From the NCBI GenBank assembly GCA_029973955.1, contig JARKQJ010000091.1:186001-250000 (forward strand): DNA of 64,000 bases, given 5' to 3'. The notes beneath the pieces were generated by a model. The model did no database searches and was not told where the DNA came from. It worked only from the letters and a program-made list of their open reading frames with translations. A program made the translations under genes and the position numbers. Shown here piece by piece: positions 37,518-46,812 of the stretch. This DNA is from Paludibaculum sp. (GTDB taxonomy: Bacteria; Acidobacteriota; Terriglobia; Bryobacterales; Bryobacteraceae). Each line of letters starts with the position of its first letter. Positions within the stretch are counted from its first letter, which is position 1.

Positions 37518-38276
37518 ATGAAAATTATGAGCAGTCAGAGAGGACTTGTGTGCGCCCTGGCGCTGCCGCTGTTGTTAGGGGTGTCGGCGCCGGCAATGGC
37601 GCAGGACGCCAACATCCGGACGATCTCCCGCTACCGCGTGAAGCCGGACCGCGACGGCGACTTCCGGGCCGCGGTGAAAGAGTATGTCGCGATTCTGAAG
37701 AAAGCGAATCCGGATCGGAGCTTCACGATGTGGGCGGCGCTGACAGGGCCGCGCGAGTACATCCTGGCCGCCTACTTCGGAAAGTACGCCGAATTTGACG
37801 TGATGGAGGACCCCAAGCTCAAGGAGGTCCAGGCTGAACTCACCGGGATCGCCGCCCGTCTCAACGCCTGCGTCGAATCCTCCGAGCGGTATATCGATGA
37901 GATCCTGCCCGACCTCAGCCTGCCGCGCTCGGCCGAGATCCCCAAGATGGTTCGCGTGATGCGCTCGCAGGTGAAACCTGACAAGGTGGATGCCTACACC
38001 AGCCTTCTGAAGAGCGAACTGTTTCCGGCGGTGCAGAAATCCGGCATGAAAGTGTATCTCACTGCGCGCGTGAGACTTGGCCGGCCATCCCAGGAGTTCT
38101 CCTCCATCGTCGGACTGGACGGATGGGCGAGCCTGGATGGCCAGCCGCCCGTGGTTCTGGCCATGGGCGCCGACAACTACCGCCAGTTCGTGGCCCGGAT
38201 CACGCCCCTGGTGGAGTTCTCGGAAGTGAACGTCTACCGCTATCTGCCGGACCTCAGCTACCTGGTGGCAAAGTAG
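37518..38276 (+). CDS. Exported protein with two ABM-like ferredoxin-fold halves
   Basis: 252 aa. The ATG at 37518 has AAAGGAG 6 nt upstream and begins a signal peptide (GLVCALALPLLLGVSAPAMA). The mature part shows two similar halves: ISRYRVKPDRDGDFRAAVKE at about residue 35 and VMRSQVKPDKVDAYTSLLKS at about residue 150, each followed by a beta-rich segment. This suggests an internal duplication of a dimeric alpha-beta barrel unit. ABM-type folds include monooxygenases and heme-degrading enzymes, but no catalytic residues can be assigned here. It stands alone between GH28 and the membrane protein. Function unknown. Confidence 0.7.
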   Translation: MKIMSSQRGLVCALALPLLLGVSAPAMAQDANIRTISRYRVKPDRDGDFRAAVKEYVAILKKANPDRSFTMWAALTGPREYILAAYFGKYAEFDVMEDPKLKEVQAELTGIAARLNACVESSERYIDEILPDLSLPRSAEIPKMVRVMRSQVKPDKVDAYTSLLKSELFPAVQKSGMKVYLTARVRLGRPSQEFSSIVGLDGWASLDGQPPVVLAMGADNYRQFVARITPLVEFSEVNVYRYLPDLSYLVAK

Positions 38277-38368
38277 GATCGGCGGCGATTCTCGCATGGT
38301 GACCCTCAGGGGCTAAATGTTTCGGCTGAAGTTGCCGATCAGCACCTTAGTCCCCGAGGCGAACCTGC

Positions 38369-39967
38369 ATGGCAACTTCGACAAATCCTGATTTGCGGCT
38401 GGAGGATGGCGCGGCCTCAGGCGGGTTGGCCGCGGTGGGGGCTCCCAAGGGGCTCGCCCGTTGGCTGTGGCCCTCGTTGTTTGATGTCATCCTGGTCTCA
38501 CTGCCGCTTTGGTTCTTCGGGCTGGCCGACGGCGGCACCGGCCTGCTGTTGAGTGATGGGGATACCGGATGGCACATTCGGACCGGGCAGTGGATCCTGC
38601 AGAATCAATCGTTTGTGCACCAGGACCTGTTCTCGTTCAGCCGGCCCGGCGGGGAGTGGTTTGCCTGGGAGTGGCTGAGCGACGTGATCCTGGCGCTGGC
38701 GCACCAGGCGGCAGGCCTGCGTGGCGTGGCCCTCGGCGGCATCGTTCTTTCGGCGCTGTTCTGTGGCATTCTCTTCCGGCACATGGTGTGGCGCGGAGCG
38801 AACATCTTCATCGCCCTGCCGCTGGCTCTGATGGGCTTCGGTTCGGCCACCGTGCACCTGCTGGCGCGCCCGCATCTGGTCACCATGGTGGCGGTGGCAG
38901 GTACGGCCTGGATGATCCAGGCTGATCTGCGGCGGCCCGGCCGCTGGATCTGGTTGCTGGTGCCGGTCACGGCGTTGTGGACGAATCTGCACGGCGGATG
39001 GCTTGCTCTGATCGCGATGCTTGGATTGACCGCCGCCGGCACGGCTTTGGAAGTGCTCTTCGGCGTGGCTGAGTGGCGCACCGTCAAACGCTATCTGGCG
39101 CTCGCGGCAGCCTGTTTCAGCGCGTCGCTGGTCAATCCCTACGGCTGGAAGCTGCACGCGCACACGGCCAACTATCTCACCGCCGGCTGGATCAAGGAAG
39201 TCGTGAGCGAGTTCCAGTCGCCGTCGTTTCGCAGCGAGAACATGGCTCAGTTCGAGATCCTGCTGCTGCTTGGCTGCGCCGCGGCCGGCCTGGCCATGAT
39301 TCGCAAGGAGTTTGCGGGCCCCCTGGTGCTCCTGTTTTGGGCGCACTCTTCGCTCGAATCCGCGCGGCATATTCCCATCTATGTGGCTGTCGGCGCGCCC
39401 TTGCTCGCCGATCAGGTGCAGTGGATCTGGAAGCGCTGGACCGAGGGCGCCAAGAAGACCTCAGTCGCCGCTATTCTGGACGGCCTGGGCCGCGAAGCCG
39501 CCCCAAGCCTGCAACGGACCTCCCTGTGGCCCCTCGCCGTGCTGGTCCTGGTGGCGATGCAGGTGATCCCGATGCCTTGGCGCTCTGACTTTCCGTCCAC
39601 GCGGTTTCCCGTGGAGATGGTGAACCGCCACAACGCCCTGCTGGCCGGATCGCGCGTGCTCACCGAGGATCAGTGGGGAGACTACCTCATCTACCGGTTC
39701 TACCCGAAGACGCGCGTCTTCTTCGACGGCCGCACCGACTTCTACGGCGAAACCCTGACCAAGGAGTATCAGCGGCTGATTACGGCGGACCACGACTACC
39801 GCCAACTCCTCGACAAGTACCGCTTTGATGTAATCCTGGCCCGGCCGGGCTGGGCGCTGGCCGCTGTCCTGAAGGAGTCGCGAGGCTGGCGTGTGGTCGA
39901 CGACGACGGCAAAGCCATTCTGCTGGCGCGCGTTTCCACGCCGGCGGCCGGCAGGAAATCCGACTAA
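38369..39967 (+). CDS. Polytopic membrane protein, possible GT-C-type glycosyltransferase
   Basis: 532 aa with about 10 transmembrane helices. The first periplasmic loop contains GDTGWHIRTGQWILQNQ, with the acidic-His pattern seen in GT-C enzymes and related uncharacterised membrane proteins. The helices are followed by a soluble C-terminal domain of about 130 residues (VLTEDQWGDYLIYRFYPKTR, VFFDGRTDFYG). GT-C members use polyprenyl-linked sugars outside the cytoplasm. It lies 50 nt before the Tad pilus genes in the same direction, so glycosylation of a pilin or surface protein is possible but unproven. Confidence 0.65.
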   Translation: MATSTNPDLRLEDGAASGGLAAVGAPKGLARWLWPSLFDVILVSLPLWFFGLADGGTGLLLSDGDTGWHIRTGQWILQNQSFVHQDLFSFSRPGGEWFAWEWLSDVILALAHQAAGLRGVALGGIVLSALFCGILFRHMVWRGANIFIALPLALMGFGSATVHLLARPHLVTMVAVAGTAWMIQADLRRPGRWIWLLVPVTALWTNLHGGWLALIAMLGLTAAGTALEVLFGVAEWRTVKRYLALAAACFSASLVNPYGWKLHAHTANYLTAGWIKEVVSEFQSPSFRSENMAQFEILLLLGCAAAGLAMIRKEFAGPLVLLFWAHSSLESARHIPIYVAVGAPLLADQVQWIWKRWTEGAKKTSVAAILDGLGREAAPSLQRTSLWPLAVLVLVAMQVIPMPWRSDFPSTRFPVEMVNRHNALLAGSRVLTEDQWGDYLIYRFYPKTRVFFDGRTDFYGETLTKEYQRLITADHDYRQLLDKYRFDVILARPGWALAAVLKESRGWRVVDDDGKAILLARVSTPAAGRKSD

Positions 39968-40017
39968 GGGGCTAATGGAAAAGCGGAATGCGGCCGAAAG
40001 ATCCAGTGGAGACCAAG

Positions 40018-40254
40018 ATGACGGCGAAAGGCGCAAATGCGGCGGTCGAAGTGCCAGTCTCGTTGGCGCACGGGCATCCGCGTCCTGCCACGCAGGAAAG
40101 CGAGTGGCGCCTGCCGTCGGGCGAGGATCTGATCAGTTTTGCCCTGGCCGCGGGCGTGGCTGTGAGTCCTCTGCTGCCGGCGGCCGTCTCCTGGCCTTCC
40201 GGACAGGAATCGATCCCGGCCGGCGCCCCAACTGCGCGCAGGAGGCGAGGATGA
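40018..40254 (+). CDS. Small hypothetical protein at the head of the Tad locus
   Basis: 78 aa. The ATG at 40018 follows GGAG by 6-7 nt, and the stop overlaps the prepilin peptidase start (ATGA), so the gene is translated in this operon. It has a hydrophilic N-terminus, one hydrophobic stretch (LISFALAAGVAVSPLLPAAV) and a basic tail (TARRRRG). It does not look like a Flp pilin, lacking the GATAIEY-type cleavage motif. No family recognised. Confidence 0.55.
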   Translation: MTAKGANAAVEVPVSLAHGHPRPATQESEWRLPSGEDLISFALAAGVAVSPLLPAAVSWPSGQESIPAGAPTARRRRG

Positions 40255-40712
40255 GCGCCTTTCTGATCTCTGCCGCACTTCTGGTCGGCATCGCGGCCTG
40301 TGTCACCGACCTCCGCAACCGGACTGTCCCCAACTGGATCTCCGGGCTAGCTCTGGTGGCCGGAGTGGGTTATCACCTCGCCACCGCCGGATGGCGCGGA
40401 ATGGTCTTTTCGGCCAGCGCCGCGGCCTGTGGTTTCGCTGTGTTTCTTCCGTTCTATCTGCTGGGGGGCATCGGTGCAGGAGACGTGAAATTGACGGCTG
40501 GTTTCGGAGCGCTGCTGGGACTGCCCGGCTTGTGGCAGGCCGTCCTCTGGACGTGCCTGATGGGAGGGCTGGCGGCCGCGATGCTGGTTTACTGGCGGCG
40601 GCTGAAGCGGCTCCCCGCGGAACAGACCGCTGAAGTGTTCAAGAGTGACGCCATTCCCTATGCTCCGGCCATTGCCGCAGGCGCCTGGATGGCGATGTGG
40701 GTGAGGTCATGA
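40251..40712 (+). CDS. cpaA: Flp-type prepilin peptidase (CpaA / TadV)
   Basis: 153 aa, the usual size for the short A24 peptidases of Tad systems. It has about five transmembrane helices. The two catalytic Asp are in ACVTDLRNRTVPNW and in GGIGAGDVKLTAG (GxGD motif). AGGAGGCGAGG precedes the ATG. It cleaves the leader of Flp pilins and pseudopilins at the inner membrane. Its substrates are not visible in the window. Confidence 0.9.
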   Translation: MSAFLISAALLVGIAACVTDLRNRTVPNWISGLALVAGVGYHLATAGWRGMVFSASAAACGFAVFLPFYLLGGIGAGDVKLTAGFGALLGLPGLWQAVLWTCLMGGLAAAMLVYWRRLKRLPAEQTAEVFKSDAIPYAPAIAAGAWMAMWVRS

Positions 40713-40764
40713 GTAACGGATTGGCCTCCCGCCCAGGGCGGGAGAGTTCGTCAGGAGGCGATGA

Positions 40765-41688
40765 ATGGACCGCAGGTTTTTGACAGTTCTCGGGGTAAGC
40801 CTGGTGTTTGCGCTGGTCGTCAGCGCCGTGTTCTACCAGATGTCCTCGAAGGCCGGCTCGACGCCCAAACAGGCCGAGTCCACCGATCTCAAGGATCTGG
40901 TCATAGCCGTGCGGCCGCTGCCCGTGGGCCTGACCGTCAAGGCGGCGGATGTGAAGGTTGTGAAGGTCCCGGGCCAGGCGTTCCCCAAGGGCGCCTTCAG
41001 CAAGCCGGAAGACGTCCTGGACCGGCCGGTGATCTCGACGATTCTGGCTGAGGAGCCTATGACGGACGGCCGCCTGGCGCAGCGCGGCAGCGGCGTCGGT
41101 CTGGCTCCCGTCATTCCTGTCGGGATGCGCGCCGTTACGGTGCGCGTCAATGACGTAGTCGGCGTCGCCGGCTTCGTCCTGCCCGGGATGCGAGTCGACG
41201 TCCTTATCACGGGCAATCCTCCCGGCAACCCCACCATGGTCACCAAGACCGTGCTCCAGAATATCCTCGTTCTCTCCGCCGGACAGACGCTGCAGACCGA
41301 CGGCGCCGGCAAGCCGGTGAACGCTCCCAATGTGACCGTGCTGGTCACTCCGCAGCAGGCGGAACTGCTTACTTTGGCCGGCAACGAGGGCCGCATTCAG
41401 TTGGTGCTGAGAAATGGCGGAGATCAGGGCATCGAGAAGACGGAAGGCTTGAGCCTGGCCGCCCTGTACGGTTCGCACTCCAAGCGGGACGTCAACCCCG
41501 GCTCAAACGCCGAGCCCCGTCCCGTTCGCCGCCGCGAGCCGGTGGCCGTGGCGCCCGTGGCGTTGGCGGCCCCCACACCGCCGCCCGCTCCCGTGCCCGA
41601 TCAGATCATCACGATCCGCGGGATCGACAAGAAAGTGGAGACCGTCGCCTCCAAAAAGAACTCTGAGGACACCGGGAGGAACCCGTGA
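40765..41688 (+). CDS. cpaB: Flp pilus assembly protein CpaB / RcpC
   Basis: 307 aa. One N-terminal membrane helix (FLTVLGVSLVFALVVSAVFY) precedes a SAF-like domain (DLVIAVRPLPVGLTVKAADV ... PVISTILAEEPMTDGRL) and the RcpC/CpaB core (GMRAVTVRVNDVVGVAGFVL, PGMRVDVLI, VTVLVTPQQAELLTLA). The C-terminus is a Pro/Ala-rich tail. The start at 40765 has AGGAGG with a 6-nt spacing; an overlapping ATG at 40761 is in the wrong frame. It is a periplasmic stabiliser of the pilus secretin. The stop overlaps the GTG of cpaC. Confidence 0.92.
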   Translation: MDRRFLTVLGVSLVFALVVSAVFYQMSSKAGSTPKQAESTDLKDLVIAVRPLPVGLTVKAADVKVVKVPGQAFPKGAFSKPEDVLDRPVISTILAEEPMTDGRLAQRGSGVGLAPVIPVGMRAVTVRVNDVVGVAGFVLPGMRVDVLITGNPPGNPTMVTKTVLQNILVLSAGQTLQTDGAGKPVNAPNVTVLVTPQQAELLTLAGNEGRIQLVLRNGGDQGIEKTEGLSLAALYGSHSKRDVNPGSNAEPRPVRRREPVAVAPVALAAPTPPPAPVPDQIITIRGIDKKVETVASKKNSEDTGRNP

Positions 41689-43103
41689 ACTTAAGCAAAT
41701 CATCACTGCTAGCTTGCGCGATTCTGATCCTGGCTCCCCTGGTGCAAGCCCAAACCGGAGCCACGGATGAGATCAAAGTCACGCTGGGAAAGAGTGTGGT
41801 GATCGACTATCCGGAAGATGTCAGCCGCATCTCGACATCAAATCCTGAAATCGTCGATTACGTGCCCGTCTCTACCCGCGAGATCCTGCTGCATGCCAAA
41901 GGCGTAGGCTCAGCGACACTTGTCGTGTGGGCCAAGTCCGGCCAGCGGAATTTCTACACGGTCAACGTCGAGCTGAACCTCGAGCCCGTCCGCAAGATGC
42001 TGAGAGAAACCTTTCCCAGCGAGCAGATCCAGTTGCTGGCGGCCAGGGACTCTCTGTCTCTGACGGGCGTGGTGTCCAGCCAGGTGGTGGCAGACCGGGT
42101 CATGACTCTGCTGCAACCCGTCAGCAAGAGCATCGTCTCCAATCTGAAGGTCAAGGCGCCGCCGGCCGACAAACAGATCCTGCTGCGTGTGAAGTTCGCC
42201 GAGTTGAACCGCAATTTCTCCAACCAGTTCGGTGTCAACCTGATCTCCACCGGCGCTTTGAACACGCCAGGCCTTGTTTCCACCCAGCAGTTCGGAGCCG
42301 CCAGGCCCTCCAACGTGAGTGGCACGATTCCCGGTGGCGCCGCCGGAACCACCTCCAATTTCAACCTCACTGATGCCCTCAACATTTTTGCGTTCCGTCC
42401 CGACCTGAACCTGGCCGCTGTCGTCAAGTTGATGCAGCAGGAGGGCTTCCTCCAGATCCTGGCGGAGCCCAACCTCGTCACCAGCAACGGCAAGGAAGCC
42501 AGCTTCCTGGTGGGCGGTGAGTTCCCCGTCCCAGTTCTGCAGGGCGGCGGTAACGCCGGCTCGGTGACGGTCCAGTTCCGCGAGTTCGGTATCCGGCTCA
42601 CGTTCCTGCCGGCTCTCACCGAGAACAACACCCTCAAAATGTACGTTAAGCCCGAGGTCTCCACCATCGATCTCGCCAACGCCGTCTCCATCAGCGGCTT
42701 TACCATTCCCGCCTTGGCGACGCGCCGTGTCGAATCCAACATCGAACTCGGAGCAGGGCAGAGCTTCCTCATCGGCGGCCTGATCGATGACCGCACCAAC
42801 GAGACCTTTGCCAAGATCCCTGGGCTCTCGAGCATCCCGCTGTTGGGCCAGCTCTTCAAGAGCCGCAACGAAACCCGGGCCAAGACGGAGCTGATCGTCA
42901 TGGTGACTCCCGAAATCGTCGAACCGCTGGCCGCGGGCGATCCCAAGCTCAATCCGCACCTTCCAGGTGAGTTCCTCCGGCCGATGATGCTGCCGGAGGG
43001 CGTGCCGGGCTCATCCAACGTGGGTGCTGGTACTCCGCGCACCAAAGGACAGGCCGCGACCTCCAAGAAGGATGCTTTCCAGCGCATACCGGCAGTCAAG
43101 TAA
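41685..43103 (+). CDS. cpaC: Tad/Flp outer-membrane secretin CpaC / RcpA
   Basis: 472 aa. The GTG start overlaps the cpaB stop (GTGA). Signal SSLLACAILILAPLVQAQ. The N-terminal T2SS/T3SS-secretin pilus domain is EIKVTLGKSVVIDYPEDVSRI. A BON-like segment follows (LSLTGVVSSQVVADRVMTLL). The secretin core shows QILAEPNLVTSNGKEASFLVGG, then VQFREFGIRLTFLP, and ends with KTELIVMVTPEIV. It would form the outer-membrane pore for the pilus. Confidence 0.94.
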   Translation: MNLSKSSLLACAILILAPLVQAQTGATDEIKVTLGKSVVIDYPEDVSRISTSNPEIVDYVPVSTREILLHAKGVGSATLVVWAKSGQRNFYTVNVELNLEPVRKMLRETFPSEQIQLLAARDSLSLTGVVSSQVVADRVMTLLQPVSKSIVSNLKVKAPPADKQILLRVKFAELNRNFSNQFGVNLISTGALNTPGLVSTQQFGAARPSNVSGTIPGGAAGTTSNFNLTDALNIFAFRPDLNLAAVVKLMQQEGFLQILAEPNLVTSNGKEASFLVGGEFPVPVLQGGGNAGSVTVQFREFGIRLTFLPALTENNTLKMYVKPEVSTIDLANAVSISGFTIPALATRRVESNIELGAGQSFLIGGLIDDRTNETFAKIPGLSSIPLLGQLFKSRNETRAKTELIVMVTPEIVEPLAAGDPKLNPHLPGEFLRPMMLPEGVPGSSNVGAGTPRTKGQAATSKKDAFQRIPAVK

Positions 43104-43153
43104 GGCAGAGAGAGCCGTAGTTTGGCACTCCCCAGCGAGGTGCTTCTCCCAGG

Positions 43154-44362
43154 ATGAATTCGAAGAGCCCAAAACGTGAACCCGCTCTGATTGCTCTGCT
43201 CGTGGCGGAAGACCGGGAGTTGGCTCAACAGGTAACCCAGGCCATGGCCGCCACCCGGGAGTTCGAGATCCTCTCCGATCTCCGGACTTATCCTTCCGAA
43301 CAGACTCTCGAGATCCGCCTCCGGCAGATCCAGCCAGATGTTGTTCTGGTTGACTTCGTGAGCAATCTGCAGGCGGCCGAGAGCCTCACCAGGCTGGTGA
43401 CCACGCTATACCCCAAGGCGCGCGTCATCGGCCTGCACCGCGAGAGCGATCCGGAGGCGCTCATCCGCATCCTGAGATCGGGCGCCAGTGAGTTTCTATG
43501 CGCGCCGTTCGAGCCGATGGCCCAGAGCGAGGCCGCTTTGAGGATCAGGCGCCTGCGCGAACCCGATTCCAAGGATCCGCAGGATCTGGGACGGCTGGTC
43601 GTGTGGGCCAGCACAAAACCCGGATCCGGCTCCACCACGCTCGCCACCCAGTGTGCCTTCGCCTTGAAGCGGCTTACCGGACAGCGCGTCCTGCTCATCG
43701 ATCTCGACCTGTTCAGCGGTTCCATCGCCTTCTCGTTGAAGCTCAGCCCGACCAGTAATGTGCTGGACGCGCTGGCCCAGTCCGACCAGATGGATGCCAC
43801 CACCTGGTCGTCGTTGGTTGCGAGCGCGTATGGCATCGACGTCCTCCCAGCCCCGGATCATGCCGGTGGCGACGACGTCGAGTTCAGCCGGGTCCGCGAG
43901 GTCGTGGAGTATGCCCGCACCCGGTACGACTGGATCGTGATCGATCTGCCGACCGTCTTCCATCGCCTGAGCCTGTTTGCCCTCTCCGAATCAGACCAGG
44001 CTTACCTGGTCTCGACGGCGGAACTGCCCAGCCTCCACCTGGCTCGCCGGGCCGTGGCCATGCTGCGGCAGCTCGGCTACGACAAGGACCGGTTCCAGAT
44101 GATCGTCAACCGGCTCAACAAGCGGACGGAAATTACCATGGCCGACATGCAGCGCATCTTCGCCTGCCCGGTCTATGCCACTTTGCCAAACGACTATCAG
44201 TCGCTGCACAAAGTGGTGACCAGCGCGGAAGCCCTTTCGCCGGAAGGCGAACTGGGACGCGCCATCGGCCAGATCGCGAGCAAGCTGGGGGGGGTCGTGC
44301 ACACCGAGAAGAACGGAAACCCTAGGGTGCTGGAAACCAACGCGGTGCTCTCTGAGGGCTGA
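43154..44362 (+). CDS. cpaE: Tad pilus localisation ATPase-like protein CpaE / TadZ
   Basis: 402 aa. The N-terminal about 130 residues are receiver-like (ALIALLVAEDRELAQQVTQA ... QPDVVLVDFV ... LRSGASEFLCAPFEP). The ParA/MinD-like domain starts near residue 150. Its P-loop reads STKPGSGSTTLATQ: the signature Lys before the loop is kept, but the usual GK[ST] Lys is Ser, so ATP hydrolysis may be impaired, as reported for some TadZ proteins. VLLIDLDLFSGSIAFSLKL and WIVIDLPTVFH are the A' and B motifs. It places the pilus apparatus at its cellular site. Confidence 0.9.
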   Translation: MNSKSPKREPALIALLVAEDRELAQQVTQAMAATREFEILSDLRTYPSEQTLEIRLRQIQPDVVLVDFVSNLQAAESLTRLVTTLYPKARVIGLHRESDPEALIRILRSGASEFLCAPFEPMAQSEAALRIRRLREPDSKDPQDLGRLVVWASTKPGSGSTTLATQCAFALKRLTGQRVLLIDLDLFSGSIAFSLKLSPTSNVLDALAQSDQMDATTWSSLVASAYGIDVLPAPDHAGGDDVEFSRVREVVEYARTRYDWIVIDLPTVFHRLSLFALSESDQAYLVSTAELPSLHLARRAVAMLRQLGYDKDRFQMIVNRLNKRTEITMADMQRIFACPVYATLPNDYQSLHKVVTSAEALSPEGELGRAIGQIASKLGGVVHTEKNGNPRVLETNAVLSEG

Positions 44363-44451
44363 TGGGGTCTCAAGTTTTTCACTGAGGACGCCGATGAATA
44401 TGCAGCGGGCAACAGGCACCGCATGAATTTGAGGTCAGGACGAGAAGCGCA

Positions 44452-45813
44452 ATGATTCCGACGATGGATCAGAAACCGGTGCAACAGCTCAGTTGGGAGC
44501 AAAGGCTGCTGAAAAATGCGGGGCGGCCCAAGTCTTCCCTGAAGCCTGAGTACCAGGAGCTGAAATTCACGCTCCACCGGAAACTGCTCGACAAGATCAA
44601 CCTGGAAGCGCTGGCCACAATCGACAACCAGCGCGTGCGCGGCGAAGTCCGACAGGCCCTGATCTCGCTCATCGACAGCGAGCCGACGCTGCTCAGCGCG
44701 CTGGAAAAACAGCAGATCTGCGACGAGGTCCTCGACGAAGTCTTCGGTCTCGGCCCGCTGGAGCCGCTCCTGCAGGACCCCACCATCTCCGATATCCTCG
44801 TCAACGGCAGCAAACAGGTCTACGTCGAACGCAAGGGCCTGCTGGAGTTGACCAGCGTCACGTTCCGGGATGACGCCCACCTGCTGCGCATCATCGACAA
44901 GATCGTGAGCCAGGTGGGACGCCGCGTCGACGAGTCGAACCCCATGGTCGACGCCCGCCTGCTCGACGGCAGCCGCGTCAACGCCATCATCCCGCCGCTC
45001 GCCCTCGATGGGCCGCTGATGTCGATCCGCCGTTTCTCTCAGGACAAGCTGATGCCGGCCGATCTGGTGGAACGCAAGGCGATGACCCGCGGCATGATGG
45101 AGCTGCTCGAGGCGGCCGTCAAGGCCCACTTGAACATCATCATCATCGGCGGCACCGGCGCCGGTAAAACCACGCTGTTGAACGGCCTGTCCTTCTTCAT
45201 TAACCCCAAAGAACGCATCATCACCATCGAGGACGCCGCCGAATTGCAATTGAAGCAGCCGCACGTGGCGCGTCTCGAAACCCGCCCCCCCAACCTGGAG
45301 GGGCATGGCGCCATCCGCCAGCGCGAACTCCTGATCAATAGCCTGCGTATGCGTCCTGACCGCATCGTGGTCGGCGAAGTCCGCGGCCCCGAGGCCCTCG
45401 ACATGCTTCAGGCGATGAATACCGGCCACGACGGCTCGTTGACCACCATCCACGCCAACACCCCCCGTGACGGCGTCAGCCGCCTCGAAGTCATGGTCTC
45501 CCTGGCCAACGCCAGCATGCAGCTCATCTCCATCCGCCAGCAGATCGCCAGCGCCGTCCATGTCCTGGTCCAGGCCGCCCGATTGAGCGATGGCTCCCGC
45601 CGCGTCACCAACATCACCGAAGTGACGGGCATGGAAGGCGAGATGATCACCCTCCAGGACATCTTCGTCTTCGAAAAGCGGGGGCTTTCGCCGGAAGGCC
45701 GCGTCCTCGGACGCTTCGCCGCCACCGGCATCCGCCCCAAGTTCTACGAAAAACTCCTTGCCGCCGGCATCCGCCTGCGCCCGGACCTGTTCGACGAAGT
45801 GATGGAGGTCTGA
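44452..45813 (+). CDS. cpaF: Tad pilus secretion ATPase CpaF / TadA
   Basis: 453 aa. T2SSE/VirB11-type ATPase: an N-terminal domain with [20 protein letters not shown] and [20 protein letters not shown], the Walker [21 protein letters not shown] at about residue 235, the Asp box [11 protein letters not shown], the Walker [21 protein letters not shown] and the His box [13 protein letters not shown]. It is the cytosolic hexameric motor powering pilin assembly. It lies 4 nt from tadB. Confidence 0.95.
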   Translation: MIPTMDQKPVQQLSWEQRLLKNAGRPKSSLKPEYQELKFTLHRKLLDKINLEALATIDNQRVRGEVRQALISLIDSEPTLLSALEKQQICDEVLDEVFGLGPLEPLLQDPTISDILVNGSKQVYVERKGLLELTSVTFRDDAHLLRIIDKIVSQVGRRVDESNPMVDARLLDGSRVNAIIPPLALDGPLMSIRRFSQDKLMPADLVERKAMTRGMMELLEAAVKAHLNIIIIGGTGAGKTTLLNGLSFFINPKERIITIEDAAELQLKQPHVARLETRPPNLEGHGAIRQRELLINSLRMRPDRIVVGEVRGPEALDMLQAMNTGHDGSLTTIHANTPRDGVSRLEVMVSLANASMQLISIRQQIASAVHVLVQAARLSDGSRRVTNITEVTGMEGEMITLQDIFVFEKRGLSPEGRVLGRFAATGIRPKFYEKLLAAGIRLRPDLFDEVMEV

Positions 45814-45817
45814 GGCG

Positions 45818-46795
45818 ATGAACTTTCTACTGGTAGCAATCGGAATCTGGGTCTGCATCCTCGGCGCCTGGTGGGTGCTGACGAATGTGTTCAAGACCGC
45901 GGACTCGGGTAAACTGCGTGACCGGCTGATGGGTACCAGCCGCCCCTCGCGCCCCAAGAAGGGCGCGAAGCGGCCCGCGGCCTTGCTCGCCGAAGAAGAC
46001 AAGACCACCGGCCGGTTGGTTCTTCAACTGATGCACCGCTTTCAGTTGCAGGACAGGCTGGCCACTCTGCTCGAACAGGCCGGCCTGAAGTGGAAACCGG
46101 CGCGGCTCATCCATATGTGTCTCGCGCTGTTTCTGTGCGGCTTCGCCCTCGGCTGGCTCATGATGCCGGCGCGCTATCAGGCGCTCGCCATCCTGCCCGG
46201 GCTCTTCACCGGGAGCCTCCCGCTGCTCTTCGTCGTGCGGAAACGCGGCTCCCGCCTGCACAAGTTCGAGGAACAGTTCCCCGAAAGCCTCGAGTTCGTC
46301 GCCCGCTCCATGCGCGCCGGCCACGCCTTCTCGGTCTCTCTTGAAATGCTCAGCCGCGAGTTTCAGGAGCCTCTTGCCGGCGAATTCCGCCGCGCCTTTG
46401 AAGAGCATAACCTGGGCCTGCCGCTCGATACTGCCCTGCAGAAGCTGGCGCAAAGGGTGCCTTCTCTGGATGTCCACTTCTTTGTCTCCGCCGTCCTGCT
46501 TCAGAAGCGGACTGGCGGCAACCTGGCCGAGATTCTCGACAAACTCGCCTACGTCATCCGCGAACGGTTCAAGCTGCGCGGCAAGATCCGGGCCATCAGC
46601 GCCCACGGCCGTATGTCCGGCATCGCGCTCTCTTCCATCCCCGTCGCCGTGGCCGCCATCATGTTTGTCGTCAACCCGGACTATGTGACTTTCTTCGTCC
46701 GTGAGGAGGTCGGCAATTACATGGCTCTGGCCGGGATTGCCCTCCAGCTCATCGGCTACGGAATTATCAAAAAGATCGTGACGATCGAGGTATAG
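45818..46795 (+). CDS. tadB: Tad pilus inner-membrane platform protein TadB
   Basis: 325 aa. An N-terminal helix, a cytosolic segment, then the T2SSF domain (FEEQFPESLEFVARSMRAGH, AQRVPSLDVHFFVSAVLLQK, TGGNLAEILDKLAYVIRERF), and two C-terminal helices (IPVAVAAIMFVVNPDYVTFF, LAGIALQLIGYGIIKKIV). With TadC it forms the inner-membrane platform acted on by CpaF. It sits directly behind cpaF in the operon. Confidence 0.94.
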   Translation: MNFLLVAIGIWVCILGAWWVLTNVFKTADSGKLRDRLMGTSRPSRPKKGAKRPAALLAEEDKTTGRLVLQLMHRFQLQDRLATLLEQAGLKWKPARLIHMCLALFLCGFALGWLMMPARYQALAILPGLFTGSLPLLFVVRKRGSRLHKFEEQFPESLEFVARSMRAGHAFSVSLEMLSREFQEPLAGEFRRAFEEHNLGLPLDTALQKLAQRVPSLDVHFFVSAVLLQKRTGGNLAEILDKLAYVIRERFKLRGKIRAISAHGRMSGIALSSIPVAVAAIMFVVNPDYVTFFVREEVGNYMALAGIALQLIGYGIIKKIVTIEV

Positions 46796-46812
46796 GCGCA
46801 CAGGAACCCACA

